A stretch of DNA of 64,000 bases from Lasiosphaeria ovina (lineage: Eukaryota > Ascomycota > Sordariomycetes > Sordariales > Lasiosphaeriaceae): the NCBI GenBank assembly GCA_033439765.1, contig JAULSN010000007.1, forward strand, positions 2,790,001 through 2,854,000, read 5' to 3'. The position numbers and the translations under genes are program-made. Below the pieces are notes generated by a model. That model did no database searches and was not told where the DNA came from. It saw only the letters and a program-made list of their open reading frames with translations. Shown one piece after another: positions 14,401-26,442 of the stretch. Each line of letters begins with the position of its first letter. The first letter of the stretch is position 1.

Positions 14401-14838
14401 TCCGCGTAGTGTATGGAGGTACGTCAGTGTGTGGCCAACAAGGGCAAATCCTCTCTCGAGTGTGAACAGCGACTTGCACACTGAGGTGGCAGTGACAACC
14501 GAGGTGTGCCTGCCTCCCGGTCACGAGACTGCCCGCACGCACGTCTGGCGGCAGCTGCGATTGCTGGCATTTGCAGGCGGGCTTGCTGCACCTTCTGCGA
14601 CTTGGGACTGGCACCAACGCCCGCCATCTGCCACGCCAAGGGTGCCTGCCCTGCATCTGCGGTGCATTTTTGGCGCCTGTCCCGGGACGGCCCCGGTGCT
14701 GCCAGTTTTGGTCACTAGGTCTTTGGACGATCCTGTTTTGGCTCTCACCTGCCCTTTCCTTTTTCCAACCATCGCGGCGTCATCGAAACGTCCCGCAGTT
14801 TCTCATCGCTCTTGCTGTTTGTGACCAAGTCAACCAAA
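11484..14838. other. Intergenic region, no supported gene
   Basis: About 3.3 kb separates the glucan synthase stop from the next start. It begins with a T-rich 3' UTR-like stretch (11540-11900). No frame has domain-like content or a convincing spliced model on either strand. The last 100 bases before 14839 are pyrimidine-rich and probably form the leader of the next gene. Confidence 0.5.
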
Positions 14839-15733
14839 ATGGTTAGTCGAATTTTCCCCTTTTTTCTCGTCGTATTTCCGCCTTGGCCCCGTCTCTGTCT
14901 TTTTCTCAATTTTGTATATCTGTGGCCCCACTTTGGTCCGGTTTGGGCGATGAATCCGTTGCTGATAATTGCTTTCACCATCTTCCGCCACAGCCAGGTG
15001 CTGTCGTGACGCTTGCCGACGGGATCCCGAAGGTGGTTGACCGGGCCGTGAAGAATCTCAATTCGGTAAAGGAGGCACGCAAGTTGATTTTCGGCGCCCT
15101 GGGCCCGCTCCAGGGCATCAGCGATGAGGCGAATCGCTTGATTGGCTCCCTGATCCTGGTCAAGGATGTTGCGAGCCTTCAGCCGGCAGGCATCGGCCAG
15201 CAGGCATACGACATCATGGACCTTGCCGCTCGCCTTAACGCCTCCATGCTGATTATCGGTGCCGAGAACCGGCGTCTCGGGGAGCCGCGCGAGCTTCGTG
15301 CCGGCGACCACGAGTACATCCACCTCGCCACCATGCTCGGCCAGCTCCGCAGCGCAAGGACTGCTCTGACCGAGTCCATCATCATGATCCGCGTCGGCAT
15401 CTCCGGGAGCGCTCGAGACGGGTTTCGTGTTGCGCGCGATCGCCTCCTCAGTGTCAACAACAAGGTCAGCAGTGTCCTCGGCACCAACTTGGCCCTCTAT
15501 GACCAGCTGTACGACAAGATCATGATCAAAAAAGGTTGTCCCTGCCCATTAACCCATCCCGGAGGATATTTCAGTTTGCTCCTGTGACTGATAGAAACGC
15601 AGAAATGGTCATCGAGCTGGAGGACTCGGATGCCGAGCGCCTCGGACTGCCTCGCCTTTCTGGACTTGTGTATGAAGCCCCGATGACCACACCCACCACC
15701 GAGCTTTCTACTGACACGCTTACACAATTATAG
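14839..15733 (+). CDS. Hypothetical protein; first coding exon is only the ATG
   Basis: Unrecognised protein of about 224 residues. Proposed exons: 14839-14841 (ATG alone), 14994-15534 and 15603-15733. A GTTAGT donor directly follows the ATG, and a CAG acceptor at 14991-14993 opens a frame reading PGAVVTLADGIPKVVDRAV. The second intron (68 nt) uses a weaker GTTGTC donor; phases agree (G|AA). The body is alpha-helical in appearance, with many Ala/Leu/Arg and no signal peptide or membrane segment. It ends in an acidic stretch (MVIELEDSDAERLG) and a Thr-rich tail. Without the second splice the frame runs on for 17 codons to a stop at 15587. The start is a prediction: it rests on the good ATG context, the donor and the sharp change to coding-like sequence at 14994. 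Function unknown. Confidence 0.6.
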
Positions 15734-17464
15734 TGTCGAGGAATGGCGTACGGCAGTCGGAAACGAGACGGGGATCGCGCGCTTTTCCTAGTGTGAACAG
15801 ACCCCAGGCAGCCCGACACGGAAAAAGCACAACTGCCATTTCTGTCCTTACCTGATGATCAAACCAAAATATGGCACACGGCGGATACCTGTCCTTTTGG
15901 ATACCCCAGCATCGCAGTCGAGGGGGCGGCAATTATTTGATTTTTAGTTTTGCGCGCGTTATCAGGTCAATGACCTCCAATATGATATCTCTAGGGGCAG
16001 TACACGCGCCCCCATGAATGCTCCAAATTTACCCCATAACCAGTGCCAATTTGATATGCAGGTCCCGATAACACATGCAGGGGTTTGTTCTTGTCTAAAA
16101 ACGACGCCTTTCTCGTAACGATTGACCGGACAGTCTAGTGGTCTCTTATTCCTACAGTACTGCAAGCTAAGAGTCTGCAAGATACTGGTGCAGGTTACAC
16201 GGGGAATGTGAGATTGCCCGGTCGTACGAGGCATCGTCGTACAACTGATGCCGCCGTGACACAAACTTCTTGATCCTTCCTGATCGTGAGCATGGAAGGG
16301 AACTTAGCACAGCTCTGGCTGATTCTTGAAGTGAAACGCATATCACTAGCGCTTGCAGTAAGGAAGCCATCAGGCATTTTCTATCTGTAAAAAAGCATGT
16401 ATTTCTGCGCTGTATCTTTACCTCGTACCTCTATGCGCTACCTGCCTACCACGGCAATACTTTCCGCTTAATAAAAACCGCGCGCCTCCCATAGCGCTAT
16501 CCGAAGAGATCCGGATCGAAATTGTTCCCGATGAGGAGGAGCTTGGGCATGGCGGAGGACGTTTTGGTTAGGGAGGTATGTAATTGGATTTGGTGGAGAT
16601 TAATTAAAAGAGAGATGTTTGCAGAGAGAACACTAATTGAGCTGTCCCGGGGATCTGGCTAGAAGTCTTTAATTACATGCCCGCCTGTGCCTGCCTGACG
16701 CCAGAACGAGGCAAGGACAGCCTGAACTTGGCGGTGTCCTTGACGCCTTCCCAGTTTAGAAACCCGCGTACGGAGTTCATAGGACCTGGACTCGTCACAG
16801 GCCATATTGAGGCAATGTTCTTACGACGGAAAACGCGAAGGGGTAATCACAACCTGGGCCATTATTCCCAGGCTCTGTTCCATAAACCTAGCACAGGCAG
16901 GTGTGTAAAGACCTCTAGTAGGGCGATTCTCATTAAACCAATGGAACTTAGTATTGTCAACTCCATCAACAATAATTAGTAAGCTGTCTCTTTCTTTGGA
17001 AACGGGAACGAACCACAACCCCGACTCTTCCTGCCTTGGATATCCGAGAGAGGCTAATGCGTGTCCGCTTGGGAGTTGGGAGGAGCTACCTAAGGTTAAT
17101 TACCCCAGCCGTGGAGGACCTCTCGCTAGGCCAGATGGGGACCAATTCAACTGCCGAAGGGGGCGCTGGCGATGCCCAGCCAGGACCCCTGTCTACCCCA
17201 ACCGTTGCACTGGGGTTGGGTCTGGGGCTTTGCCTGCCGAATCACGAAGCCGGAAAACGAGAGCCAACCTAAAAGTGACAGCCGGCCTCTTCTCTCAATG
17301 CGAGGATTGATTCCTTCGGACTTTCCGGCAGCTGGCGTCGGCTTCGCCTTTTCACTTTCTCGCCGAAAGTTGGCGTCTCCTAAACTTCGATTTTGAACGA
17401 GCTCTTGTATATACTTACTTTTCTTTTATTTTGCGTCGAAAGCCCCTCGACTCCCGCCGCCCAA
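15734..17464. other. Intergenic region, no supported gene
   Basis: No coherent gene. On the minus strand a short open stretch (about 16495-16600) would read MPKLLLIGNNFDPDLFG before a stop, like the tail of a protein, but nothing upstream continues it. A TATA-like TTGTATATAC (about 17405) lies about 60 bases before the next start. Confidence 0.45.
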
Positions 17465-19590
17465 ATGCCCACCCCCATCGAGAGCAGCAGCCGTGGTGGT
17501 GGTGGCCCGCCAGCCTACGCGTCAGGGTCAACTGGCCACGTTCCCCTTGCCAATGTCGTCGACTTTTGCCTCAGCCAACCCTTCCAAACCGAAAATGACT
17601 TCACGCCCCCCTCGCAGCGACTTTCGCCGATAGAAGGCAGCCGGCCCATCTTTGTCGAGAACAAGTCAGGTAAGGTCAATTTTGCTGCTATTCATTGATC
17701 GTTGATCGACAACCGCTGTGCAACTGTTGTGCGACCCCGCTCCGTCCACGCCACACACGACAAGATAGCCCAGGAGTACCCAGGCAAGACACCAACTGCA
17801 TCCACAATACTAACATAATTCCAGATCGCACACTCACCTTTGGCCAAACATTCAAGGATGCGCGCGCTGTGGCGTCGGGGCTTTTGAATCTGGGCCTGGA
17901 ACCTAGGGACCTGCACAAGCTTCCGCCGACGCCGACATGCCCCCAGGGCCCCGAGATCGCACAGGTCGTGCTAATCCAGCTGCCAAATTGCCTCGCCTTT
18001 GCTCCGGTAATTCTAGGCACGCTGGCGGCGGGCCTGACTGCTACGTTAGCATCCCCCGCCCTCACGGGCGACGAGATTGCCTGGATCCTGCAAAATTCCC
18101 TCCCGCGCGTCATCGTCACGGCCAAAACCTGTCTGCCTGCAATGCGCGCCGCCCTGCAAAAGCAGCAGGACCAAGCTTTCTTCAAAACCGTCCCCATCTT
18201 CGCCGTCGATGGTGCTGATGACCCATACCCCCAAGCTCTCCCGAAGGGGCCGGCACCCAAGAGCGTTATCGGGGAGAAAGATTGGCGCGAGCTTTTAGCC
18301 GCCAATCCGTCACCGCGGCTAGATGCTCCCATTTTCCCCGCCAACACTGCAGCGACGCGGACGGCGGTGATTCTGTGGTCGTCGGGCACATCTGGGCGCT
18401 CGAAGGGCGTCCTTCTATCCCACCACGCTTTAAACGTTGCCACAGCCTCTCTCTGGCAGGACTCCGAGTTCTACCAAGGTCAGCGCCAGCGCTGGCTGGG
18501 TTACGTGCCATTTTACCACGTCTTTGGCCTCTGCAATGTCCTACTCTTGGCGATTTGCACAGGCTCAACCACGTACACGATGTCGTCGTTCAACCTCGAC
18601 GCCGTGTTGGCCGCCATTCCCTCTCGCAAGATTACGTACCTGCACATGGCGCCGCCCGTGGCTGTCATGCTCGCAAAATCGCCCAAGGTCGAGCCTTATG
18701 CGAAGCGCGACGCCAGCGGCCGCAACGGTTTCAGCTCGGTTGTGGGGGCTGTCACGGGCGGCGCTCCGCTCGGCCATGAGGTTGTGGTTCAGCTCTACCA
18801 GCGCTGCGGCTTCCGCGTGCGTCTCGGTTACGGGCTATCCGAGACGTGCTGCACCGCCCTGCAGCGCGGTCTTGGCGAGGCCGAGATGCACGCCCACGCC
18901 GGCGACACTGGGCGGCCGCACTGGGGAGTTGATATCATGATTGCCGGCGGCACAGACGCGGACGGGAAAGCGGTGGGCGCCGCCATAGACCACGAGGGCG
19001 AGGTGCTTGTGCGAGGCCCCATGCTGATGTCAGCATATCTGCCTATCGGGTTCATGGCAAGCGCCAACCACAAGAACCACCAGCTCGACATGTCGGCGAC
19101 CACCGAGGCGCTGACACCCGACGGCTGGTTCCGCACAGGCGACGTCGGCGCGTTGTCGGCCGACGGCAGGCTGCGCATAACGGACCGCCTCAAGGAGCTC
19201 ATCAAGGTGCGCGCGTACCAGGTGGCGCCTGCCGAGCTCGAGGCCGTGCTGTGTAGCAGCGAGTCGGTCGCCGACGCCGGCGTCATCGGAATTTACGACG
19301 AGTCCGAGGCCACCGAGTGGCCGCGCGCGTTTGTCGTGCCCTCGGCCGCTGTCCTGAGCAAGCCCGACAGGCAGCAGGCCCTGGCGCAGCTTGCCCAAGA
19401 GGTAAAGAAGCTCGTCGAGGAGCGCACAACAAAGTACAAATGGCTCGTGGGCGGCGTCGTGTTCGTCGACCAGATTCCAAAGAGCCCGAGCGGCAAAATC
19501 TTACGGCGCCTGTTGAAGAGCGGCGGCCCCGAGGCGAAGGGCGTCGAGGTTAAGCTGTACGAGAGGAAGCGGAGAGACGTCAAGCTGTGA
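17465..19590 (+). CDS. AMP-dependent acyl-CoA synthetase / 4-coumarate-CoA ligase-like
   Basis: Adenylate-forming enzyme that should activate a carboxylic acid with ATP and join it to CoA. Exons 17465-17669 and 17825-19590 (intron 155 nt, GT-AG, codon split G|AT) give about 656 residues. Diagnostic motifs are present: the Ser/Thr/Gly-rich ATP loop SSGTSGRSKG (about 253), YGLSETC (about 403), GWFRTGDVG (about 501) and the C-terminal catalytic-lysine motif KSPSGKILRR (about 619). The second exon could be read open further upstream, but that part lacks family similarity, whereas the spliced join restores FVENKS-D-RTLTFGQTF. The protein ends in VKL, which resembles but does not fit a strict peroxisomal SKL signal. 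Substrate cannot be told; 4CL-like and medium-chain fatty-acid-like ligases are both possible. No PKS or NRPS lies beside it. Confidence 0.9.
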
Positions 19591-19942
19591 GATAGGCTCG
19601 AAGCTAAAGGCGTGTCTAGGTTCTGTGCATATATGAGAGTTTTCGTAGATGTCTTTCGTAATGGGTTGGATAGACAGTTGCTGTTGGTTTGCTGTAGATG
19701 AGGTAAATAGCGCATATATGATATAAGCCATGACTCGACGATTGTTTTCGTGATAATCATGTTGTCCGCGTTCTTCAAAAGGCCTCAGTGACTCATCTTG
19801 CCTAGATCTGATGCAGATGAACTGACTTCAGACATGCTTTATAAGTATTATAAGCCGCGCGGGAAATGTTTAATCGGCCCATGCTCGACATGAAAACCGT
19901 AACCATCGAATATGAAGTTCAATTTGGCGGCAAAGATCCAGT

Positions 19943-20429
19943 TTACCAAGTCCTACAATTCTCTTGCAGTGGCTTGATGATGTTTTCACAGTACAGCCGC
20001 CGGAAGTCAGCATCGTCCCACAGGCGACGCCTTCCGCTGTAAAACGCCATACACTGTTTGATGGCCACGAGGTGATATAGCGGCAGCCTCTCCGACGCTG
20101 TGTCCAGCCACTTGATCGCCACAATCATGCGCTCCTCGAGAGACGAGCCGACTTCCAAGCCTTTTCTCTGCGCCCATGCTTCGAGAGGAACATGGTGCCA
20201 GATCTCGAGCAGCAGGATTATTCACGTGACTTCTTCAGGTCGGCTAGCCAAGTGTAGTGCGGGCTCCTCCATTTCGACTCGAAGTGGAGCCGAGACCCCC
20301 AGCGGCACAGGCGCTTGTGCCGGTGGTGGTCAAAGTCTTCCAGCTCGAACGACACATAAGATCTAGCATTTCGCTGTAGTGGTCGCAGACGGCGGGAAGC
20401 CTCTGTTCTGGCTTAATGCGTTGTGGCAT
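19943..20429 (-). pseudogene. Frameshifted relic of an unrecognised fungal gene
   Basis: Three adjoining minus-strand segments in different frames read as one protein: one beginning MPQRIKPEQRLPAVCDHYSE, one with SFELEDFDHHRHKRLCRW and ESKWRSPHYTWLADLKKS, and one starting ILLLEIWHHVPLEAW and ending at the stop near 19943. No acceptable splice sites connect them, so at least two indels seem to have broken the frame. Family not identified. Alternative: an unusual intron structure in a live gene; the close abutment of the segments speaks against it. Confidence 0.4.
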
Positions 20430-21607
20430 TTTGTCTCGGTGGTGGCACCGAGACCGAGGAGAAGACAAAAAGAATGGATGGGAGAGTAACTGGCTGGCGA
20501 GTATAGTTCAAAGATGTTGACAGAGCGTCCCAGACAAAAGGCGCGAGAGACAAAGAAAAGAGAAAAAATTGGCAAACCCGCACCCTTCTCCCTAACTGGA
20601 ACCAGCTGCAATTTGAATGTCGCAAGTACGGGTACGCCAACCCAAAGCAGTTTCGCAATGCCCGCGCGGACCACGGAGCAGTCAACTCGACCTGGGCAAT
20701 AAGTAGAAAATAATCACTTCATCCAATCGGATATGGAAGTAGAGAGAAGGAGCGGCCGCCACTAGAACCCACAGCAACCCCTTTGGCGCTGTGCGGGGTG
20801 CGGGGGTGTGATTGGCCACGAAGTCATCTTGGCGAGGTGCGGCCCGAACAGCAGCCGCCTGCACACACAGGCGACGACTCGCTTTCCAGCGGTTGGCTAC
20901 TGCCGTTTAGGTTACTTGGCAGGATGGAGTGTTTGTTTGTTTGTTTGCCAGCCCCTGTGGCCCAGAAATAACAGGGTGACTTCGTGGCCACGGTGAGCCA
21001 CGGTGAGTAACTTGGGTGGCGCGACCATGTACAATTTACACCAACTGAATAACAAGGGAAATTTGCGTGTAATCAAACTTTTAACTCGAAGACACATAAT
21101 ATCTTGACGAGAAAAAGAACCCCAAAATGATTGGTCTCACCAGAAGCAGCACAGGATACAAGATTAGGTTTGTGTGGTGCGCGACGTAGACTGCAGTGGG
21201 TGGCTCTGCTAACTACCAAAAAAACAATTGACGACGGGAAACCTATTACTAGGCCGGCGGGGGAAACTGGCAGCCATATAGCTCCCGTAACAGGTTGAGC
21301 AGCACAGAGCAGAAACACATTTGGTAGTACGTTTTCACAATAGATGGAAAGGAAGCAATGTATCTTGTCCCAGTCATACGGTTGACTGCTTGAATGATTA
21401 TTTGAATCTTACGGAGGTAGCTTGCTCTTTAGACATGGATAACAGTCTGTTGTAATTTAGTTCCAGTGCAATTTTCCATTCTTCTGGCTTCCTGCCAATA
21501 TCGTGGTATTCTTCCTCCAACTCCACCTCTCGCTAAGCCGCTCACAAGGCTCTTCGGTCTGCACTATTGTTATTCTGTAAATCGCCCCGAGACAAAACCC
21601 GCTCACG
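20430..21607. other. Intergenic region, no supported gene
   Basis: No domain-bearing or spliced frame was seen. It contains short repeats such as GTTTGTTTGTTTG (about 20930) and a duplicated GCCACGGTGAG (about 20988-21005). The last 150 bases are the probable promoter of the next gene. Confidence 0.45.
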
Positions 21608-22583
21608 ATGCCAGACGAAGTCGAGATGCAGAGGCTCGAAGCAGGCGAGTATGTCGAGATGCCCGCGGAGCCGCCGCCACCAGACGAGAATATTCCCGTT
21701 GACAACGCTGCCCAAGAGACCATTTCCATGCCAGCTATGCCAGCTATGCCAGTCCCACTAAGGACAGGCGGGAGATCCCAGAGATCTCTGGGGAGAGACC
21801 TCTATTTCGACCCCGAACCAGGGGCCCGGCCACGTGTCTACCGCGAGCAGGAGCCGGTCTACCCCGCCATGTCCGCGCCGGCTGTTGCAGCCACCGGAGA
21901 CAATAATATCAACGATAGCGTCCCGGAGTATGTATCCGAGAGGGTGAGTTTCGAGTCCTTGAACGCACCCCGACTCCGAAGTCCCCCAGTCCAGGGGCCG
22001 CCGCCGCCGCCGAAGCTGGTCTACGGCATTCCGAGCCGGCAGTTTGCCCGCGCGCTGGCGTTTGTGGTACTGTTGGTGATCGCGGCCATGGGCTTCGGCA
22101 TTGCCATCGGCCAGATTATCCAGGGTAACGGGTGAGTGGGCAACGACAAACCTAATCAATGAATAGGCTATCACCCCATAAACAAGCGAATAGTCTTTGC
22201 TGACCATCCCTAGCGGACCCGCGCGCAACGTTAACGGCAACGCACCAACGACAAGCACGGCCCCTGTCTCAACAGAGACCGCAGCTTCGACATCATCGGG
22301 CCTCGACAGCGACAACCCGTTCCCGAGCGAGAGCTCGCTCCCGGCCTCAGAGTCGCCGACCACGACGCTGTTCTTCCCGCCCGTTCCGTGGCCCAAGCCG
22401 ACACCGACGCCAACGACAACGCCAACGCCAACGCGAACGCCGACACCGACGTCGGACTACGACCCGTCCATTGAAATCACCTCCGAGGCCATGCGCCCCG
22501 CGGTTACGGCCCGCGACTGTTGCGAGTGCGTGCCGCCCGTGTCCAACATGCTACTGTCACCTGACGGCGGGAGGAGAAGGTAG
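21608..22583 (+). CDS. Hypothetical single-pass membrane protein
   Basis: Unrecognised protein of about 297 residues. Exons 21608-22131 and 22214-22583 join in phase (GG|C); the donor is GTGAGT and the acceptor CCCTAG. The N-terminal 135 residues are acidic, then Pro-rich, with a MPAMPAMP repeat and a PPPPP stretch. One hydrophobic helix follows (about 145-168, ALAFVVLLVIAAMGFGIAIG). The C-terminal half is Ser/Thr/Pro-rich, with a PTPTPTTTPTPTRTPTPT run likely to be O-glycosylated, and a CCECVPP cysteine patch near the end. Lack of an N-terminal signal with an internal helix suggests a type II or tail-out surface protein. Function unknown. Confidence 0.7.
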
Positions 22584-23026
22584 GACTGGGTAGTGGTGGC
22601 GGTGGTTGTTTGGCAGGGCAGATCTGGATACCCAATGGTGCATGATTGAGGGTTTGAGAGTCTTCGTTTTCTGGAGAGAGCGGTCTTGTGTTTCTCATTG
22701 GAAGTTAGAAATGGGGAGAATATCTTGATACCTACATTTCATATCTGCCCGTATTTCTAGAGAAGAGAAATCACAGCGCGGCCTTGTTCCAAGCCTTTGG
22801 CAGCTCAGTCGCGACAGATTTATTGTTTCCGCTGTTTTTGGGTAAAGCACCGTGATATTTGCCGACTTAAACTCCGCCATCCAGACCGCGATTGCTTTGT
22901 TCTCACGACCCCAGCTATGAAAGCGCTGCCGGAGGACATTTACCTCTTATCCACCGCCACTTATCCCCGGTGCTTGATTAGACCTAGGAAGTCCTTGGGA
23001 CGAAGTCCCTGGCTAGAGACCCAGAC

Positions 23027-24141
23027 CTAGTAAAAGAAGTAGTTATTGCCCGGTATTACCAAGTGGTCCCACTGCTCATACAAGGTAGCGCCGTACGAGA
23101 AGCACTTGGCAGCATGGTCGAGTTTGGCTCCAGCCTTCAGCTCCGCGTCCAGGGCCTCCAAGTTCTTCTTATACCGTGTCAGGGTAAACAAGAACTTCTC
23201 GAAGCTCAGCACCTTTTGCAATGGGTGCACATATCCGACCCAGAGCAGGAGGAAGCACCAAAGAATCATCCCTGACGTCCCTACCGCCCAGACCACCACA
23301 GAATCCGACTTGGGGTCGTTTGGCGAGGAGAGCCACCACAGGATAAGCCACTTCACACCTATGATTGCTCCGAGGTGGAGGTGGGCGGAGATTGACCTGT
23401 GTTCGCCGCAACGGGCCGTCAGTGACGTCTAGAACACAGGAAAAGGACAGTGGTAGACTGATAGATTGGTGGTCATGGTTCATACATACATCGAAATCGC
23501 ATTGCACCACACTGCCCGGCGGCGGGCTCGTAGGCCCGAGACGACATCTTGCGTGGGCTTAAGGAGTTTCCGGACTGGCTTGAACGTCTCGGAGCGCATG
23601 TGCCGGAAACAGGCCTTGTCCACGGCCTCCATTCGAGCTTGGGTAGCTATTAGTTGCGATTAGTTAGGACTGCGAGCTTGGTAAGACCCCTGGGGAGGAT
23701 GCACAGGAACGGTGATCGGCTGGGGTTTGATTACTTACCGGTGAGCAGGCCCTGGCGACGAGCTCTGCGCCAGTCGACGAGCTTATTGCGAAGCTCGTGG
23801 TACAGATTGACTCGTTTGCGCATGATATTTTGGGCGATCTCCTGTGGCGAGAACTCCAGGTTGGTCATGACGAACGGTTCGTCGACAATAGAAAGATGGA
23901 GAGTATTCCAGGCGTAGAGGATACTATTGAAGCCTTCTGACCCCGCCAATACCACTGCCTCGATGGCATTGTGGGGATCAAGAGGCGCATTACGCCTGTC
24001 TTGGGTCATCGAATCGTATCTCTGGCTTATATCATCAATAATGGCACCGTTCAACTCGTGGAATGGGCGCTCGAGGTGTTCCCAAGGTTCTAGTTCCAAG
24101 TAGTGAGCGTGCAGCCGGCGGCCACCAGCACCGTCGTCCAT
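23027..24141 (-). CDS. Hypothetical protein with C-terminal membrane helices
   Basis: Unrecognised protein of about 309 residues. Minus-strand exons 24141-23739, 23646-23490 and 23396-23027 join with agreeing phases (G|CT and AT|G); donors GTAAGT and GTATGT are strong. The first two exons are hydrophilic and helical, with many Arg/Glu (for example RKRVNLYHELRNKLVDWRR). The last exon has two hydrophobic helices (GVKWLILWWL and WAVGTSGMILWCFLLLWVGY), then a helical tail ending NNYFFY. The layout suggests a membrane-anchored cytoplasmic domain. It resembles lineage-specific fungal proteins, but I do not recognise a family. Confidence 0.7.
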
Positions 24142-25661
24142 GGTTCGTGTGCTCGCGTTTCCGACAAGGTGTCAAAATTGTGAGCGGTAAAGTATTAACC
24201 CAAGGATGTAGGCAATGAACGGGTGGTTGGGTGCCTCTCGTCGAGGAAGCCTAAGTCGTGGTGCTGTGGGGAGGTGCAAGGGCTGCCCAAGAAAGAAAGA
24301 CGTACGCGCTTGGTTGTAGGAGGGGCAACAGAAGAAAAAAACCTGCATTGGTCGGGACTGGTTTCCCCTCTCCGCTATACCATTCAGACGAGTCATCTGA
24401 TGCCCAAGGCAGGGGCGTGACTTGGATACAACATCCTCGACGCGCCAGGATGCCTGAGGTATCTATAGCCATCTTACCATGATGCCAGAGGTTTGGCGCT
24501 TTCCTGATAGGCCAGTGGTGTTACTGGTATTATTAAATACCAAGTTTTCATAATAGTTGGCGTCCTCCAGCCAGGGGCTAGCTGTGTCCCACAGCCATCT
24601 CAAGTTCCAGGCCAGGTTTTCTCCCAAGTCGACACGGAGCTTCACTTTGCCACTTTCCCAGGCGTCCACCTTTAAACTCACCGACCGATGCATTGGCCAC
24701 GGTTACTCTGGGCAACACCAGCTAGCTTTCTGGTCGAAACCCCCACCACATATTCCCAGTAACTACTAGATTCATACAATTAAAAAGGCATAGCCTTTAT
24801 TATTCGCCGTACCAGAACTCAAAGCCTACCCCACCTTGGCTACAATAGATAAGGTCTTTGTTAGTAATAGGTGTCTATATTTCTAGTATTATAACTGCGT
24901 TTACTTCTTATTCTATTCTAGGATTCTATATGTTTCTGTTGGTCATGACACTTTGTGCTTCGTACCAGCCATTGTAGGCAACAAGAGCTCTTTAGAATCG
25001 TTACCTAATGGCCGCACTGACAATCTTGAATATGATTCGTGCAAGCTTCCAACCATGCAACTTGATGAAGGCTGGCGTGCGCCTGGAATTCAAACATGGC
25101 ATTGCATGGAATGTCCCCTGAACCGCGTGAGGGATATAGTGGAACAATACACGGCGAACTGGTCAAATCCCCATTCCCGAAAGGATGCAAGGTGAAAAGT
25201 GTGGGCCGCGACGGCGGCAGACGGGCCGACCTAATCTATCGTCGGAGGAACTCGCTGCATTGCCACTATAAATTGGCGTCGTTGAGCCGGGTCGTGGATT
25301 TGGGCGGGATTGGGGCGGGTGGGCAATGCTCGGTTCGGATTCAATCTCGAAGACCCTGGGGCCACTGGGGGCGGCCGGGATTTCCGCGCCTCGGGTGGTC
25401 TGGATCTGGTAAACGCTGCCTAAGCCTCCGGGAAATGTATTATATCTCAAAAGAACCCTGGCCGACTTTTGCGGGGGGTGCAGCTCTGCCCCTTTTAGCC
25501 GCAAATGCGCGGCCCCAGACCGAATAATCTTGCCTTATGAAGGCAAATTTGGGCAACATAAATATCGCCTTGGCCCTTCTGCCATTGCAACATGCTGGCC
25601 GCCTGTCCATCCTTGCGCATCAGCTCCCATTGATACCACGTCAGGCATTCCATCCTCAAAA
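24142..25661. other. Intergenic region with a short AT-rich relic
   Basis: Most of this is the divergent promoter space between the minus-strand gene and the Cip1-like gene. A sharply AT-rich, RIP-like patch (about 24775-24935, rich in TATTA and TAGTA, poor in CA) interrupts GC-rich sequence and is probably an old transposon scrap such as a solo LTR. A TATA-like ATTATATC (about 25438) and ATAAATA (about 25558) precede the next start. No gene was supported. Confidence 0.45.
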
Positions 25662-26442
25662 ATGTTTGGCAAAACTGCTCTCTTGGCGCTTGCCGTTCTC
25701 CCATTCACCCTAGGCCAGGTCTCTGAGGATTTCGAAAGCGGGTGGGACCAGACGGCATGGCCCACGTACGCGCAGGATTGCAGCCAGGGCGGCAAGGTGA
25801 CGCTGGACAGCAGCACAGCCCATAGCGGCAAGAACTCGATGCGCGTCGATGGTGCGGGAGGCTATTGCGGACACATCTTCTTCGGAACATCCAAAATCCC
25901 CAGCGGCGATGTCTACGTCCGGGCCTGGATGTGAGTAATCAGCTGTTGATGATTAGACCTAACAGGCCCGGAATTATTGCTGACGGTTCTCCTCTTGCAG
26001 CAAAGCGTCCAAGGCACTGACGAGCTCGCACGTGTCCTTCATCACCATGCCCGACTCGGCGCAGGGCAGCAAGAAGCACCTGCGCATCGGCGGACAGAGC
26101 AACATCCTCATGTACAACCGCGAGTCGGACGATGCGACGCTGCCCGACCTGTCGCCCAACGGCATCGCGGCGTCGACCAAGCTGCCGACGGGCAGCTGGC
26201 AGTGCTTCGAGTACCACCTGGGGCCCGACGGTACCGTCGAGACGTGGCTCAACAGCAACGCCATCGCTGGCCTGACCGCAAAGGCCGGCGTCTCCAACGC
26301 CAACGCCGCCCAGTGGCAGCGCAGCAGCGTCAAGCCCAAGATCACCGCTGTCTACTTTGGCTGGGAGTCGTACGGCGGCGACACAAACACCTTTTGGTAC
26401 GACGACATTGCCGTCAGCTCTACCCGCGTGGGTTGCACTTAG
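25662..26442 (+). CDS. Cip1-like secreted protein, no CBM1
   Basis: Secreted protein of about 236 residues related to Trichoderma reesei Cip1, a cellulose-induced protein with a lyase-like beta-jellyroll fold. Exons 25662-25930 and 26001-26442 (70-nt intron, codon AT|C). A signal peptide ends near residue 18 (LALAVLPFTLG). Family blocks are clear: DFESGWDQTAWP, HSGKNSMRV, GYCGHIFFGT, SGDVYVRAWI, KHLRIGGQ, YNRESDDATLPDLSPNGIA and STRVGC. The protein stops right after the core, whereas T. reesei Cip1 continues into a Ser/Thr linker and a CBM1. The in-frame ATG 44 codons upstream is not used in this call because the signal peptide begins at 25662. The role is likely extracellular plant-polysaccharide breakdown; the activity of the family is not settled in my knowledge. 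Confidence 0.92.

Noticed and set aside
16495..16610. Minus-strand stretch reading MPKLLLIGNNFDPDLFG
   Set aside because: Too short, with no upstream continuation or splice partner; noted only as a possible gene-tail scrap.
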